Counted from the stretch's first letter, positions 1-11,505 are shown. The stretch is 64,000 bases of DNA from Diphasiastrum complanatum (GCA_029204225.1 CM055106.1:33452361-33516360), one strand, 5' to 3'. The notes: generated from the letters alone by a model not told the origin. A program made the numbers and translations.

Positions 1-42
1 CTTTTCGAGTTCGACCTATCTTTCATACAACTCTTTCCAATA
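1..42 (+). repeat. 3' end of a D-family copia LTR, cut by window edge
   Basis: These bases are the reverse complement of the start of the LTR at 10795 (shared string TATGAAAGATAGGTCGAAC). They also resemble 38190-38237. The match ends in CTCTTTCCAATA, a mutated form of the usual CCAACA end. It is the tail of a plus-oriented LTR lying mostly outside the window. No primer-binding site follows it. Confidence 0.6.
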
Positions 43-600
43 GCCCAGGGGCTAACATTGGAAAGACAAAAGTGATGGTCTTCAACACTTCCATGAACTG
101 TATGAAGAGAAAAAACTCATGTTTGATAATAGCCACTGGAGATTGTTTCATCTTACACTTACTTAGGCATACTTTTTCTTGGTCCATTATTTAGTATGAG
201 ACATGGAACTTCTACTAGGCTTGGGAAGAGGCATGCTTCTCTTGTTCAACTAGAGAAATTGTGTTTTTGTAAGTTTATTTGAAACGCCCCAAGTAAATGT
301 TGACTTTTTGACATCATTGTTTCTTCTATAGCCTTATATGCAACGACATCATGGTGCATTGGTCTTACCTCATCTAGTTGGGCCAATATCTTATGACTGC
401 ATATGACTATGCTTTCAACTATGATATCGACTAAGCACTTAGTTTGACATGAAATCATCCTTGTAGATTTTGAGATCCTGCCCATTTATCTTGACGCCAT
501 ATTGTAGCTCACTGTAGCTCATCACATATATCTATAGCATTAAAGAGTTTAGGCTTCGAGTACTTGATACACTTGGAATCTCTATCACAAATCTTCCGTT
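43..600. other. No recognisable gene
   Basis: AT-rich sequence with only short open frames that match nothing I recognise. I see no LTR ends, RNA gene or tandem repeat. Confidence 0.5.
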
Positions 601-943
601 GAGTCCTCGTGAGTGCATTAGAAGGGTCGTCTATAGAACTTAATTCGACCAAGCGAGGTAGGGTTAATTGGGGGTCCTAGTTCTACCACACTATTTGTCG
701 TCTGGGCTATCACATGGTCTCAGATATATTTTGGATCATCTTTGTCTCTCCTCACACAAGCTTATGATTGAGACTAGACATTTTTATGTTACACCACGAG
801 AGGATAGAATTTGCCATCTATGTTCTCAGGGTGAGGTGGAAGAGCACTTTATCTTCAAATCCCCAGTCTATTATGAGATTCATGAGAGATATTATTGTCT
901 ATTGTGAGATACACTAGTCACGTTGCGTTCACTCATTACAAAT
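601..943 (+). pseudogene. LINE-like remnant (zf-RVT region), upstream half
   Basis: A plus-strand frame from about 668 reads like the C-terminal zinc-binding segment that follows the reverse transcriptase in plant LINEs: an SSHKLMIETRHF stretch, then PREDRICHLC and EEHFIFKSPVY. The second cysteine pair has decayed (KSP where KCP is expected). The frame is interrupted by element A. When A and one copy of its CAAAT target duplication are set aside, translation stays open from about 910 through the site into 5676-5764. This shows that A inserted into this remnant. The domain call rests on motif memory, so an unrelated retroelement frame is possible. Confidence 0.5.
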
Positions 944-1776
944 TGTGAAAAATGCAAAAATAAGCTTGGTAGAGGCCAAAAATCATGTATATAGGATGAT
1001 TACACATGTGTGGAGCCTGTTCCCACGTGTGAAAATAATGTACTTGTCATGTACCATAATCATATAGGTTGTACATATGATTTAATTCAAGTTCTAGTGG
1101 CTAAAAAGGCCAAAAACTAGTTTTCTAGATATATGACACATGGCATCAATCTATTGATTGCATGAGCCAAATATTTTGGTTAGGTGTCACATACCATGTG
1201 TAGAGGATAGCTCACACGTGTGGAATAAGCTGAAGTAGGCGAATTTGGACTTCTAGAAAATTTCCAAGTAGATCTCCATATAGAAGGAAAATGGACCAAA
1301 AGTGCTCAAAATAGAAGGTTTTGTCCAAGTGTCAGTTTTGCATGATGAATCATCATATGACAAAGCACCTTCACACATGTGGGATCCGAGGGATGATCAG
1401 TACCACGAGCTCCCACTTATTGTATATATAGAGCCACATTTGGCCATAATCATTGTGAGACACCAATCTTGGTTTTGGAAGCAATTTTGAGTGATTCTCT
1501 CCATTTGTCTACATTTGTTTTGATTGTTTTGAGGTTCTATCATTGTGTACTTGATTTTCAGGTTGGAGTACATACTCAGACAGTTTTTCACACGTGTGAA
1601 ACCATAAAGTACACTTACCTTCAATCAATGATTGTTCTTGTTAGGATTTTGTGTCTAGAATTGATCTAGATTGATCTTAATCTGAAGTAGATTGATAGAT
1701 CAAGTAATCTGACAACCAATCCCTCTTGAGGATCAGATTAGGATCCACTCTTGGTCCTTTTTGTACATTTTCCACA
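944..1776 (+). repeat. Element A 5' LTR
   Basis: This 833-bp LTR is the near-identical partner of 4843-5675. It contains several copies of the palindrome family CACACGTGTG (near 1004, 1023, 1213, 1373 and 1589) and a TATA-like TATATATAGAG near 1422. The LTR ends are TG and CA. Confidence 0.93.
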
Positions 1777-1790
1777 TGGTATCAGAGCCT
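1777..1790 (+). other. Primer-binding site (initiator Met tRNA)
   Basis: TGGTATCAGAGCCT directly follows the LTR with no spacer. It is the standard complement of the 3' end of plant initiator methionine tRNA, used to prime minus-strand DNA synthesis. Confidence 0.93.
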
Positions 1791-3371
1791 AGTACAAGAG
1801 GTTTCGTTGAAATTGATAGAGTTAATCCAAACCAAAGCCAAAATTAGCAGTTTTTGGGAAACTAGTCAATTTTTGTGTAGCGAGTTGGATTTGATAGCTA
1901 TCCTCAAAATTTTTGGTCCAAATCTTGTTGTGGGTTTTAGGAACCCTTTTCACACGTGTGAAGCCGTACAGCTCCGGTTTTGACTGAGAAATTTCAAAAT
2001 TTTGTAGAATTTGACTCACATACCCAATTTGAGTGATTTTTGGTGCAAAATCAAGCATTTTCTATAGAGAATCTAGTCCCTTGATTAGTTCTTGGATTAG
2101 ATCAGCCAAGAAATTAAATTTGAAGCTTGAAATAGGTGCATTAATTGATCTTCTCTGATTTTTTGAGTGTATGTTGAAGTTTAGAGAGATTTTGCTAAAA
2201 ATCATAGATTAAGGAGTGATATGCAAGGTGAGAGGATGAAATCCATTGTACCATCACTCTAGATTTGTTCAAGAGTGATAGGGTCAAGTTTAGAAGCATA
2301 AATTTGCTAGAAAACATCCTTAGATATGTCCTCCAAGTGAAACCTTTGAGAGTTTCTAGTGCATATAGAGCATCTATGCAAATCTTTTGTAGAATTTGAC
2401 ATAGATTGGCTTAAATTGAGAGTTCTAGAAAAGAGATTGAGATCCAAGTCACATTATTCAATCCTAATCAATTTTTTTGAGTGTTTGTGAGGTTTGAAAA
2501 GAGTCATTAAGGTGTCTATGGCAAATGTGTAGAGAGAGATCCAATTTTCTAAGAGTTCCTTCCTTTGTAGAAGGCAAGATCTAGAAGCTCATTTTGTGTT
2601 GTTATTGGTGGAGAATTTGTATTCTCCTAGGTGATCAAATCTTTCTAAGTGGCATTAGCTCTTTGAAGCACAATATCTTAGTGAGAAAAATCACAACTTT
2701 TGATTTTGAATTTCATTCCAAGTCTTAAAACGTAGAGTAATTGGTGGAATCCAATAGGAGTGATTGAATTCAATTTGTTGAGCAAAAATTGACATAGTAT
2801 GTATGAAACTCAAATTAGTTCTATTCAACTTTCTTTGTGAGAGTGTGAGGGTCAATTTGTGATCTCATTTGATGTCTAGAATGAGGAGGAGTCCATATTT
2901 GAGTATTCATGTATGGTTGAGATCTTTGTGAATCTCTAGTTGTCTAATTTTTAAGCCTTGTGAAAAATTGGTGGTATAGTTTGTTTTCATCAAATCAAAT
3001 TCATTCTAAATCTCAAGGGTGAGATTATTTGGGTCAAGAGTGAGTCCAAAAGAAGTGATTAAGTTTGATTTTCATGTGTTTGAAACAAATCCATCTTTTG
3101 TTCAAGAATCTCAAGTGTTGAGAGAACTAGTCAAGTGAAAAGGAAAATCTAAGTGTCAAATCTTTTTCATATCCATTTCAACTTTCAAAAGAAAGAGTCA
3201 TTGGTATTTGATGAGTCCAATAGGAGATTGGATCTGATTTCTTTAGTGATTTGATTCAAAGATTGTATGCTTTTGTCTTAGTGATCAAAGCAAAGTTTCC
3301 AAGTGACTAGTCTTTACTGTGAAGATTGATTCTTAGGTTTGTGAGCTAGATCTTTTGTAGATCCTTCTAGA
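1791..3371 (+). other. Element A long untranslated leader
   Basis: About 1.6 kb without a significant open frame. Loosely repeated phrases occur (for example forms of GAGTCCAATAGGAGATTGGATC near 2750 and 3210), suggesting old internal duplication. One CACACGTGTG palindrome lies at 1951-1960. No protein-coding signal is seen. Confidence 0.6.
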
Positions 3372-4010
3372 TTGTTGAAGATGTTCAAATCTAGTCTCTT
3401 GAAAGTCACAAATTACGTTTGTAGAATCATATCACAGGTTTTTATTCACATGGCATCAATAGGTGGCATCCTAGTGAAGGAAAGAAAGGATCCTGAGTGC
3501 AACCTTTGTGGCAAGGGAGGATATTTTTTCTCAAGATGCTACAAAAAGAAGACCAATCCATTCAAGGATAACCAAAGCAAGGGGGCCGAGGTGAAGGATG
3601 GAGCTTCAAGTTCAAAATGCAAATACAAGAAGGACAAGTCCAAGGAAAGGTGTTTCCTTTGTGGAAAGGTGAATGAGGCTTGGAGTCTCACAAGGACTTG
3701 CAAGATTTGTCTTCAAGAGTCCATCACAACACATGTCAAATCTTTTGAAATTTTTCATTTGGAAGTGCATTGTTTGGTTCAAGATGCAAAGATAGATGTC
3801 ACTCTCATGAAAGTAACTTGGATCTATTTTATGTCCTTGGAAAGTATTTTGCTTGGAACTTTGGACAAGTTCAAACTTATTGTTATTATCCAAGAGAAAT
3901 CAATCAAGAATAAGGAGCAATCACAGAATGAAAGTAGTTTCATTTATGCTCTCATGTCAACTTATGAAAATCTATTTTGCTTTGAAGGGATTTTTGTATC
4001 TCAAAGGTGA
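3372..4010 (+). CDS. Element A: Gag-like frame with degenerate zinc knuckles
   Basis: This 212-residue frame has a cysteine motif at residues 43-56 (C43, C46, Y51, C56). It matches the retroviral CX2CX4HX4C nucleocapsid knuckle except that tyrosine replaces histidine. A second partial knuckle begins at C94/C97 after a lysine-rich stretch (about 83-92). Knuckles of this kind bind the element RNA in Gag. The capsid part and all enzymes are absent, and the rest of the frame is not recognised. The true start is uncertain. It is probably a relic of Gag. Confidence 0.5.
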   Translation: MLKMFKSSLLKVTNYVCRIISQVFIHMASIGGILVKERKDPECNLCGKGGYFFSRCYKKKTNPFKDNQSKGAEVKDGASSSKCKYKKDKSKERCFLCGKVNEAWSLTRTCKICLQESITTHVKSFEIFHLEVHCLVQDAKIDVTLMKVTWIYFMSLESILLGTLDKFKLIVIIQEKSIKNKEQSQNESSFIYALMSTYENLFCFEGIFVSQR

Positions 4011-4180
4011 CTTAAGGCAATACTAGTTGAGTGTGATGCCTTAAAGTATAGCAAAGCATGCTTTCCTTGTAAGCTTACATTAGTTATGAAGACAAGGAAA
4101 TGGAAATATCTTCATAATGCAGGATCTTTTGGCTTCAATAAAATCATGAATGATGTGTTCATTCATAAAGATGAAAAAGG

Positions 4181-4702
4181 TTGAAATTGATTTTAAATCG
4201 ATTAGAAAGCAAATGGTTATTTCATCAAATGTATGCTCTTGAGTCACGTAAGAGCAAAAGTGATTTGTTTACTCATAGTTTGAAAATTTGTATTGAGGCA
4301 AATTGTAAACTCTTTATGAGAGTAAGTGAATCATCTTCTAAAGACACTTATCTCCATAATGAAGTATTTAGCCTCATTGGATCTGAGATTAGCATGGTAA
4401 ACAAGCATGAAGATATGATGCAAACACTTTGTTATTATAGCATGCATAGTCTTGCCAATTTGGATAAGTCTAATTCTCTAGATCATGGTAACATGATGTT
4501 AGATCTTTGTGATCCTAATAAGTCAAGAAGAAGTCTTTATTTTCTCATGGAGGAGCATGCACATGAAGAAGGATCAAGCCTCAAAGTCAAGCATCTACAT
4601 GAAATTTGGAAGGAATCAATTTCGAAGATGCTAGGATGGCGCAAAGCTCTCAAGTTCATCAAAGATGTCAACATCAAAGAAACAATATCATGGATATGGT
4701 GA
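4181..4702 (+). CDS. Element A: unidentified 173-residue frame
   Basis: An open frame of 173 residues lies between the Gag-like frame and the purine tract. It is rich in leucine, serine and histidine, has no catalytic motif I recognise, and no membrane segment or signal peptide. Its position is where copia RNase H would normally end. The sequence does not show the expected IFTKAL-type tail, so it may be decayed pol or non-coding leader-like sequence. Existence as a gene is doubtful. Confidence 0.25.
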   Translation: MKLILNRLESKWLFHQMYALESRKSKSDLFTHSLKICIEANCKLFMRVSESSSKDTYLHNEVFSLIGSEISMVNKHEDMMQTLCYYSMHSLANLDKSNSLDHGNMMLDLCDPNKSRRSLYFLMEEHAHEEGSSLKVKHLHEIWKESISKMLGWRKALKFIKDVNIKETISWIW

Positions 4703-4833
4703 TTTCAGATCAACATCAAGTTCATTGGCTGATATTCACACCTTTTGAACTAGCAAAGACCAATTCAGCCCATGGAGTCAAGTTCAAGATCATCATGTTT
4801 TCCATCAAGCTAGATTTACCAAGCTAGATTTTT

Positions 4834-4842
4834 GAGGAGGAG
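4834..4842 (+). other. Element A polypurine tract
   Basis: GAGGAGGAG lies directly before the 3' LTR, the expected place and composition for the plus-strand primer. Confidence 0.85.
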
Positions 4843-5675
4843 TGTGAAAAATGCAAAAATAAGCTTGGTAGAGGCCAAAAATCATGTATATAGGATGATT
4901 ACACATGTGTGGAGCCTGTTCCCACGTGTGAAAATAATGTACTTGTCATTTACCATAATCATATAGGTTGTACATATGATTTAATTCAAGTTCTAGTGGC
5001 TAAAAAGGCCAAAAACTAGTTTTCTAGATATATGACACATGGCATCAATCTATTGATTGCATGAGCCAAATATTTTGGTTAGGTGTCACATACCATGTGT
5101 AGAGGATAGATCACACGTGTGGAATAAGCTGAAGTAGGCGAATTTGGACTTCTAGAAGATTTCCAAGTAGATCTCCATATAGAAGCAAAATGGACCAAAA
5201 GTGCTCAAAATAGAAGGTTTTGTCCAAGTGTCAGTTTTGCATGATGAATCATCGTATGACAAAACACCTTCACACATGTGGGATCCGAGGGATGATCAGT
5301 ACCACGAGCTCCCACTTATTGTATATATAGAGCCACATTTGGCCATAATCATTGTGAGACACCAATCTTGGTTTTGGAAGCAATTTTGAGTGATTCTCTC
5401 CATTTGTCTACATTTGTTTTGATTGTTTTGAGGTTCTATCACTGTGTACTTGATTTTCAGGTTGGAGTCTATACTCAGACAGTTTTTCACACGTGTGAAA
5501 CCATAAAGTACACTTACCTTCAATCAATGATTGTTCTTGTTAGGATTTTGTGTCTAGAATTGATCTAGATTGATCTTAATCTGAAGTAGATTGATAGATC
5601 AAGTAATCTGACAACCAATCCCTCTTGAGGATCAGATTAGGATCCACTCTTGGTCCTTTTTGTACTTTTTCCACA
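4843..5675 (+). repeat. Element A 3' LTR
   Basis: This is the partner of 944-1776, with the same length and about 10 substitutions. It is followed by the right copy of the CAAAT duplication at 5676-5680. Confidence 0.93.
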
Positions 5676-5800
5676 CAAATGAGAATCCACCTTTTATTGC
5701 ACTCATGATACAAGAAATGCTTTGTGAAATGTCAACTAGTTATGTTGAGTTTATTTGGCAATTTTGAGGCCAATATGCATTTTTATCTTAGAGATAGACT
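5676..5800 (+). pseudogene. LINE-like remnant, downstream half
   Basis: This continues the frame broken at 943. After the duplication, about 29 codons stay open (a stretch including FIALMIQEMLCEM) before a TGA near 5764. It marks the far side of the element A insertion. No further LINE sequence is recognised. Confidence 0.45.
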
Positions 5801-6229
5801 TTATAAAGCTAATAAGGCCTAAGAATAGTGGATTAACTATTTTTGAAAACTTAGGCAAGTTGATAAGGTCGCATATAGACCTCTTGATATTGGCTCAAAA
5901 ACATGCATTGAATCTAGTCATGTTAGATCTAGGTTTTTTTGAGGATCTAGAAACTTCCATAAGTTAATAAGCTTGTGCAAGAATATCCAAATAGGGAAAG
6001 AGAGGCTATTATAAAAGGCTACAAGCTTGGGAGTAACTCATCTCTCTCGTTCTTCAGAAGATATCTCTTTGGGTTTCTACATCCATTTTTGCATTTTGGT
6101 GGTGATATAGTGAGATTTTGTGTATAGAATGCTATTTTTCTTATGTGTATGAATCCACATGTGTGAGTATTGATGTGATCTCATATGCATTTGGTAGGCA
6201 GCTTTGATACCACTATTGTGATCTTAGAG

Positions 6230-6830
6230 ATGTTTTGTACACAGATCTGGTACCACTGATGGAATCGGTGAGTCGCTCTAATACCACTGATGGGAAATCT
6301 AGAGGATCCCGATGTGGAAGCTCGAATAGAGTCGATCTATGTAGTTGTAGCTACTGCTTCATACTACAATCAATCATCTTCGGAACTATAGACTAACATT
6401 GCAGATCTAATATTAATTTATGAACAGTAGATAATGTTTTCATCATCAATCGATAATTGAAAACAACGAAAGTAATATCTACTGCAAGCAAGCATCACAA
6501 ACCATTCACAGATTGCACACGATAGGCAGAATGCTGCAACTCATCTATTATTAGCATTAAGTTTACAACAAGATCTTTGAGCGCTGTCTATTTTCCAAAT
6601 TAGCCCGTTGGCGCAAGAGAGGTATTCTCTCCCACGAGAAAAACTAGCTACTGCTAATTTTCTATATCTTGTAACTAGCTACTGCTTGTTACTTCTCTAT
6701 CTATCACACTGTGACTATATATGTTTTTCTCCCACGTTGATCCTGTATATAGGAACGAAGAGACATGATTAATCTAATCTGCATAAGAGATTATTAATCT
6801 AAACTGTAGTAGTACTGTGTGTTCACGCCT
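6230..6830 (-). mobile_element. Reverse-oriented LTR fragment with primer-binding site
   Basis: On the minus strand, 6286-6275 reads TGGTATTAGAGC, one mismatch from the initiator Met tRNA primer site. It follows, with one spacer base, an LTR that begins TGATGGGAAATC at 6288 on the plus strand. The LTR-like sequence runs right to about 6830. Only a short leader piece (6230-6274) remains, with the rest of the element lost. Confidence 0.55.
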
Positions 6831-6861
6831 TGGTTCCATTTTGCGAAAAATGCGAAGAACG

Positions 6862-7110
6862 CGTTGTCGCAAAAATGCGAAAATGCCGAAGGTTTGTGAA
6901 AAACACGTTCTTAGTCATTTAGGGCTAAGTGTCGCATTTCTCAAAAGTGTGAAAAAGCTGAAGGTAGGCAAAAAAATATATTCTAAGTCATTTTGAACTA
7001 AGTGTCGCATTTTTTCCAAAATGCAAAAAAGTCGAGGTCCATGGAAATATGTTCTAAGTCATATTTTGGCCGTGTCGGTTTTTCGGAAAATGCGACAAAT
7101 GCGAACTGTG
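6862..7110 (+). repeat. Tandem repeat, period about 72 bp, 3.5 copies
   Basis: Successive units share GTGTCGCATTT, a GAAAAAGC(T/C)GAAGG-type core and TTCTAAGTCATTT at about 72-bp spacing (units near 6862, 6931, 7001 and 7072). They are rich in AAAATGCGA words that also occur in the LTRs of elements D2 and E. The placement suggests U3-type enhancer repeats. Confidence 0.6.
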
Positions 7111-7420
7111 CGAAACTTAGTTCAAATATGCAGACTGTGCAAAACTTAGTTAAAAAATGCAACAGTCTAAAAATACAAAGAAAACAAAAATACTAAAGCT
7201 TTGACACTTAGAAACTTAAGGTTTCTTCAAGTACCATTGTTGTACAGAAAAGAACAATAAATTATCATATCTAAGTGTTAATGACAAGTTCTTATTGAGT
7301 TTTCATCTTCTATGCATAGTTGATGCATGATTTTTACATTTGTAATGCAGCTAGATGTGCTCTCTAAATTAGCTAAAGATCAAAGACAAAAATTAGATAT
7401 TTGTGATCTAATTTTTCACA

Positions 7421-7432
7421 TGGTATCAGAGC
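7421..7432 (+). other. Element B primer-binding site
   Basis: TGGTATCAGAGC directly follows the LTR end CACA, complementary to initiator Met tRNA. Confidence 0.9.
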
Positions 7433-8009
7433 TTCGTTTCAGACTGTATTTGGAGGAGAAGCCAATTCTAGTGAGTGATTTGGAGGCACCATCAATTCTA
7501 GAGTGTGCTAGAGTGATTCCTTGTCAAAATTAAGCATTTTCATGTGTATAATGGGGATCTTTGTGATCCAAGGCTAAATTGAGGTCAAAATACTTGTAGT
7601 AGGCCAACTTCCCTCCCTAATTATTGGATTGTGACGAGTTTTGATTCATAAGAAATGTTTTATATCATTCTTCAAGATTCTATTTCAAGTTTCTAGCTTT
7701 TGCATGTAGAATTTGTGTGATTCATCTGGAAACCCTAAAATTAATAGGATGTCTTGATTTTGAAGTTTTTGGACTTTTCAAGATTGTGTTTCAATCTTAG
7801 AGAGTGCAAAAGTTAATGATATTGTAGGTTGATCATGTGCTGAGATCAAGTGTCATGAATTCTATGTGGTGATTTTGCTAGTTTTGTGCAAGAAAGAGAT
7901 TTGAGAGGTTCCATATCTTTGTTATTTCTTCTTGGATTCATTCGTTGAATGTCAATAGAGTTATAAGTGCATTGGAATAGGTTGAAAGAGAAGCTTAAAT
8001 AATTGCAAC
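7433..8009 (+). other. Element B leader
   Basis: Untranslated stretch between the primer site and the gag start. It is AT-rich with no other feature. Confidence 0.6.
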
Positions 8010-8587
8010 ATGGCTACAAATGGAGGCTTCATGTTGGAGAGCAATGATAGGCTTACCTCAAGCAACTATTCAAATTGGAAGGTGAGAATCGAGTTTCTCC
8101 TTGAGATGAATGAGTTGATGGACATTGTTGTAGTAGTGGAGGAGAGGTCCTTAGCACCTCGAGATAAATTGAGGTATGATAGGAGGACAAAGAAAGCTCT
8201 TTAAGATGAATGTGACTGATGAACTTCTCAAGGAAGTTGGTAAGTGCACTACATCTAGTGAGCATTGGGAAGCTTTAAAGAAGGTTTATAAGTCCAGGTC
8301 TAAATCAAGGGTTCTAACCCTTAGGAGGCAAATCTTTCAAAGCTTACAAAAGAATGATGAAAGTGCTCATGCTTTTCTTTTGAGGGTGAAAACATTCAAT
8401 GATGAGTTAGCATGTATTGACGAAAACATCAAAGAGATAGAACTTGTTGAAGTAGTTCTTAATGGCTTGTTGGATGATCATTCTAATCTTGTTCAAAGTT
8501 TTGCTATTAAAAAGACATTGCCAAGTATGGAGGACTTGAAAGAAATCTTGGTGAATGCGAAGTTTAGGCTCCTACCAAGAGGATGAT
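8010..8587 (+). pseudogene. Element B: copia Gag (UBN2-type), frameshifted
   Basis: The frame starts with MATNGG and then a SSNYSNWKVRIEFLL segment typical of the N-terminus of copia Gag. It stops at 8204. The body continues in another frame (8176-8586), with the SSEHWEALKKVY and LTLRRQIFQSLQ segments of the UBN2 capsid region and a MEDLKEILVNA end. One frameshift near 8176-8204 separates the halves, so this Gag cannot be made intact. Confidence 0.8.
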
Positions 8588-8963
8588 AGTCTTCCACATC
8601 TCAAGTTGGAGATGAGGAGGCTATGTTCTCAAAGGGCAAGAGCAATGAGAAGCGGTCTAAAGGGCAAGATCAAGGTGAGCCTTTTACTTTTGTTGGCAAG
8701 AAGAAAGATAGATCTAAGCTAAAATGTTTCTATTGTGGAATCAAATGACATTTTATTGGTGAGTGCTTCAAGAAGAAGAGAGATCAAGGTGATAAATCTA
8801 ACTCTTGATGAAGATGGTGTTGATGTTCAAAACTCAAATGATGATGCGCTTGTGATATCTTCATGTTTGATTGCTAATGATGGAGATATTGATCCTTGTT
8901 GGATTGATAGTGGAGCAAGCTCACACATGACCTTTCACAAAGAGTACTTATCTAGGCTTTGGT
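8588..8963 (+). pseudogene. Element B: nucleocapsid knuckle and protease start, truncated
   Basis: The knuckle reads CFYCGIK-stop-HF then GEC, that is CX2CX4HX4C with an in-frame TGA just before the histidine. An acidic linker follows, then the aspartic protease active site WIDSGASSHMTF near 8898-8935. Homology stops about 10 codons later, at 8963, and LTR-like sequence begins. The rest of pol is deleted. A homologous piece with the same TGA is found on the minus strand at 30922-31425. Confidence 0.8.
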
Positions 8964-9105
8964 AAAGATCTAGAAACTTCCATAAGTTGATAAGCTTGTG
9001 CAAGAACATCCAAATAGGACAAGAGGATGTTATAAATAGGCTACAAGCCTGGGAGAAATCCATCTCTCTCATTCTTCTCCCATTCATTCTTATAGAAGAT
9101 ATTGT
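8963..9105 (+). repeat. Element B truncated 3' LTR
   Basis: Closely matches 5938-6060 (shared AACTTCCATAAGTT and AAGCTTGTGCAAGAA, and a TATAAATAGGCTACAAGC core). The LTR is cut at both ends. On the right it abuts the broken integrase of element D1. Confidence 0.65.
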
Positions 9106-9700
9106 ATTATTGCTCAATGTCGTTGTTAAGGCAGTACTCCTTGAGTTCGGTGGAGATGTATTCTCCCCTGTTATCGGACCTCAATGCTTTGATTCGTTTA
9201 CCAGTTTAATTTTCTGCATGGTCTGAACTTGATGAAAGCTTCTGACTTTTGTTTAATGAAGTAAACACCTGTTCTTCTAGAAAATTCGTCAATAAAGGTA
9301 ATGAAATACTTTGCATCTAGTAATGAAGGAGTTTGCATAGGTCCACATATATATGTATGAACAACATCTAACAGACCTTTTGTTGCAGGTCTATAACTCG
9401 CTCTAAGCTATGGCAGACAAGGAGATCGACTTGATCTCGACTATCCTTTTGGTAAAGTCGATGACCTGAATCTGTGATTCTACTTACTAATAACAAATTT
9501 GTAGATAGTTTAGGAACATACAAGACTTTTGACAGTAGTTTGAATTGATCATGCTTGAATCATAATCTTACAATACCTTCACCTTTGATAGTGTGAGTGT
9601 TATCGTCACCAAGATGAACATACTTCGTCATGCTATAAGACGTATATGATTGGAAAAACTCGCGATGATTGGTCATATGTTGAGTAGCTCCGAAATCCAG
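9106..9700 (-). pseudogene. Element D1: copia protease and integrase, decayed
   Basis: Reading leftward from about 9700, the protease site is DFGATQHMTNHREF, with F replacing S of DSG. A LGDDNTHTIKGEG segment and a protease tail follow. The integrase then contains the second catalytic aspartate motif, ALRSDNRGEYISTELKEY, near 9120-9180, after a FITFIDEFSRRTG-like segment. Several stops and shifts interrupt it. It ends abruptly at about 9106 in a stop, next to element B. Reverse transcriptase and RNase H are missing. Confidence 0.75.
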
Positions 9701-9976
9701 AAACTACGAATCATTCGAATTCGCGTATTTGTCTTTGACCATAAAAGTGCCTTCGTCCATTTTGACTTCAAGAGATGTTATAACTATATTTGCTTGTTGA
9801 TCTGGTTGCTTGGCTACATGCATCACTTTGAGAATTTGACAATCTTGGATCTCATGGTTATTGCGTTTGCAATACCTGTAAAACATCTTCTTCTCAAACA
9901 AATGTGGATTCGATGATTGTTATTGACCTTGAGTCTGTTTTTTATTCGATGTAGACTGTTTGGAGCTTTTCCGCTT
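9701..9976 (-). pseudogene. Element D1: nucleocapsid zinc knuckle region
   Basis: The minus-strand frame contains YRYCKRNNHEIQDC. This is a copia knuckle of CX2CX4HX4C type with tyrosine at the first cysteine position, followed by an acidic and glutamine-rich linker to the protease. It connects Gag and protease of D1. Confidence 0.65.
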
Positions 9977-10606
9977 CTATCGTTTCGAGCCCTTATTGAC
10001 ATACAGAGCATGAGACAAAGAGGTAGACGAAGTGTCTTGACTTCTTCGATTATCTTCTTGCAGCAACATAGTGATAACTCTGGTAAGAGTTAAGTCTAAG
10101 TGTGTCGTGATAATCATCACCCAGTTCTCATATGTAGAGGGCAGGCTTGAAAGCAATGTCATAATTGCGTCTTGATCATCTATGACTGATCTGTTAGCGG
10201 CCATTTGTTGCAAGAGATTCTTAAACTGGTTAATATGATTCTGAAGAGAATCATTATTCGACATCTTGAGTGTGAAAAATTTCCTTCGAAGATGTGACTC
10301 AATAGTTAAGTCTCTCACATCATATAGTGAGCTCAGGATGTCCCAAACTTCTTTCGAAGTTCTGGCTTCAACTACATGGCTAATCTGAGTATCTGATATA
10401 TTGAGGATAATAAGCGCGAAAGCTTTACCGTCCTTTGACTTCCATCTTGAGTCGTTTGTGTCGTCTTTAGGCTTCACTTCGATACCTGTAACAACATCCC
10501 ATAGCTCGTTGGCGATTAGCAAGGTCTTCATCTTAAATTTTCATAAATGATAATTGGATCCATTCAACTTTTCTGGGATAAGACCGACTTTACTTTGAGA
10601 ATTCAT
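9977..10606 (-). pseudogene. Element D1: copia Gag (UBN2-type)
   Basis: Gag starts at the ATG at 10606-10604 (MNSQSK), with a LNGSNYHL segment. One in-frame TGA follows, at the tryptophan expected in the NYxxW motif. From 10531 the frame is open for 184 residues: ELWDVVTG, HLRRKFFTLKM and MTLLSSLPSTYENW are hallmarks of the family. The homologous Gag of element E is at 32538. It packages the element RNA. Apart from the TGA it is well preserved. Confidence 0.85.
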
Positions 10607-10782
10607 CTGGAACTTTAGATTGTCGATGATTCGATTGTCGTTAAGAGAAAGATACAGTGATGTGGAAATCAATTCTCTGATACCGAAACAAATTGATTCG
10701 ACCTGAAGAATAATTTGATATCACAAAAGATACCAAGCGTAAGAGCTTACGCTCTGATAGTATTAGGCCTTGAAGAATCAAT

Positions 10783-10794
10783 GCTTTGATACCC
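10783..10794 (-). other. Element D1 primer-binding site
   Basis: The minus strand reads GGGTATCAAAGC directly next to the LTR edge at 10795. This is 10 of 12 matches to the initiator Met tRNA primer site. Confidence 0.7.

Positions 10795-11505
<711 letters not shown>

Larger units (their letters stand above)
944..5675 (+). mobile_element. Element A: complete non-autonomous LTR retrotransposon
   Basis: Two 833-bp direct repeats (944-1776 and 4843-5675) start TGTGAAAAATGC and end TTCCACA. They are flanked by a perfect 5-bp target duplication CAAAT (939-943 and 5676-5680). A primer-binding site lies directly inside the left LTR and a purine tract directly before the right one. The LTRs differ at about 10 positions by eye (1.2 %), so the insertion is recent relative to the others here. 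The 3.07-kb interior has degenerate nucleocapsid-like zinc knuckles but no protease, integrase or reverse transcriptase. The element must therefore have moved with proteins supplied elsewhere (a LARD-like type). Confidence 0.93.
5801..7420 (+). repeat. Element B 5' LTR region, disrupted by nested sequence
   Basis: The right edge is clear: it ends CTAATTTTTCACA at 7420, directly before a primer-binding site. The block at 5938-6060 (including a TATA-like TTATAAAAGGCTACAAGC) reappears at 8963-9105 after the internal region, as expected for paired LTRs. A reverse-oriented LTR fragment (about 6230-6830) and a tandem repeat (6862-7110) lie in between. The left edge is not defined. Confidence 0.6.
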
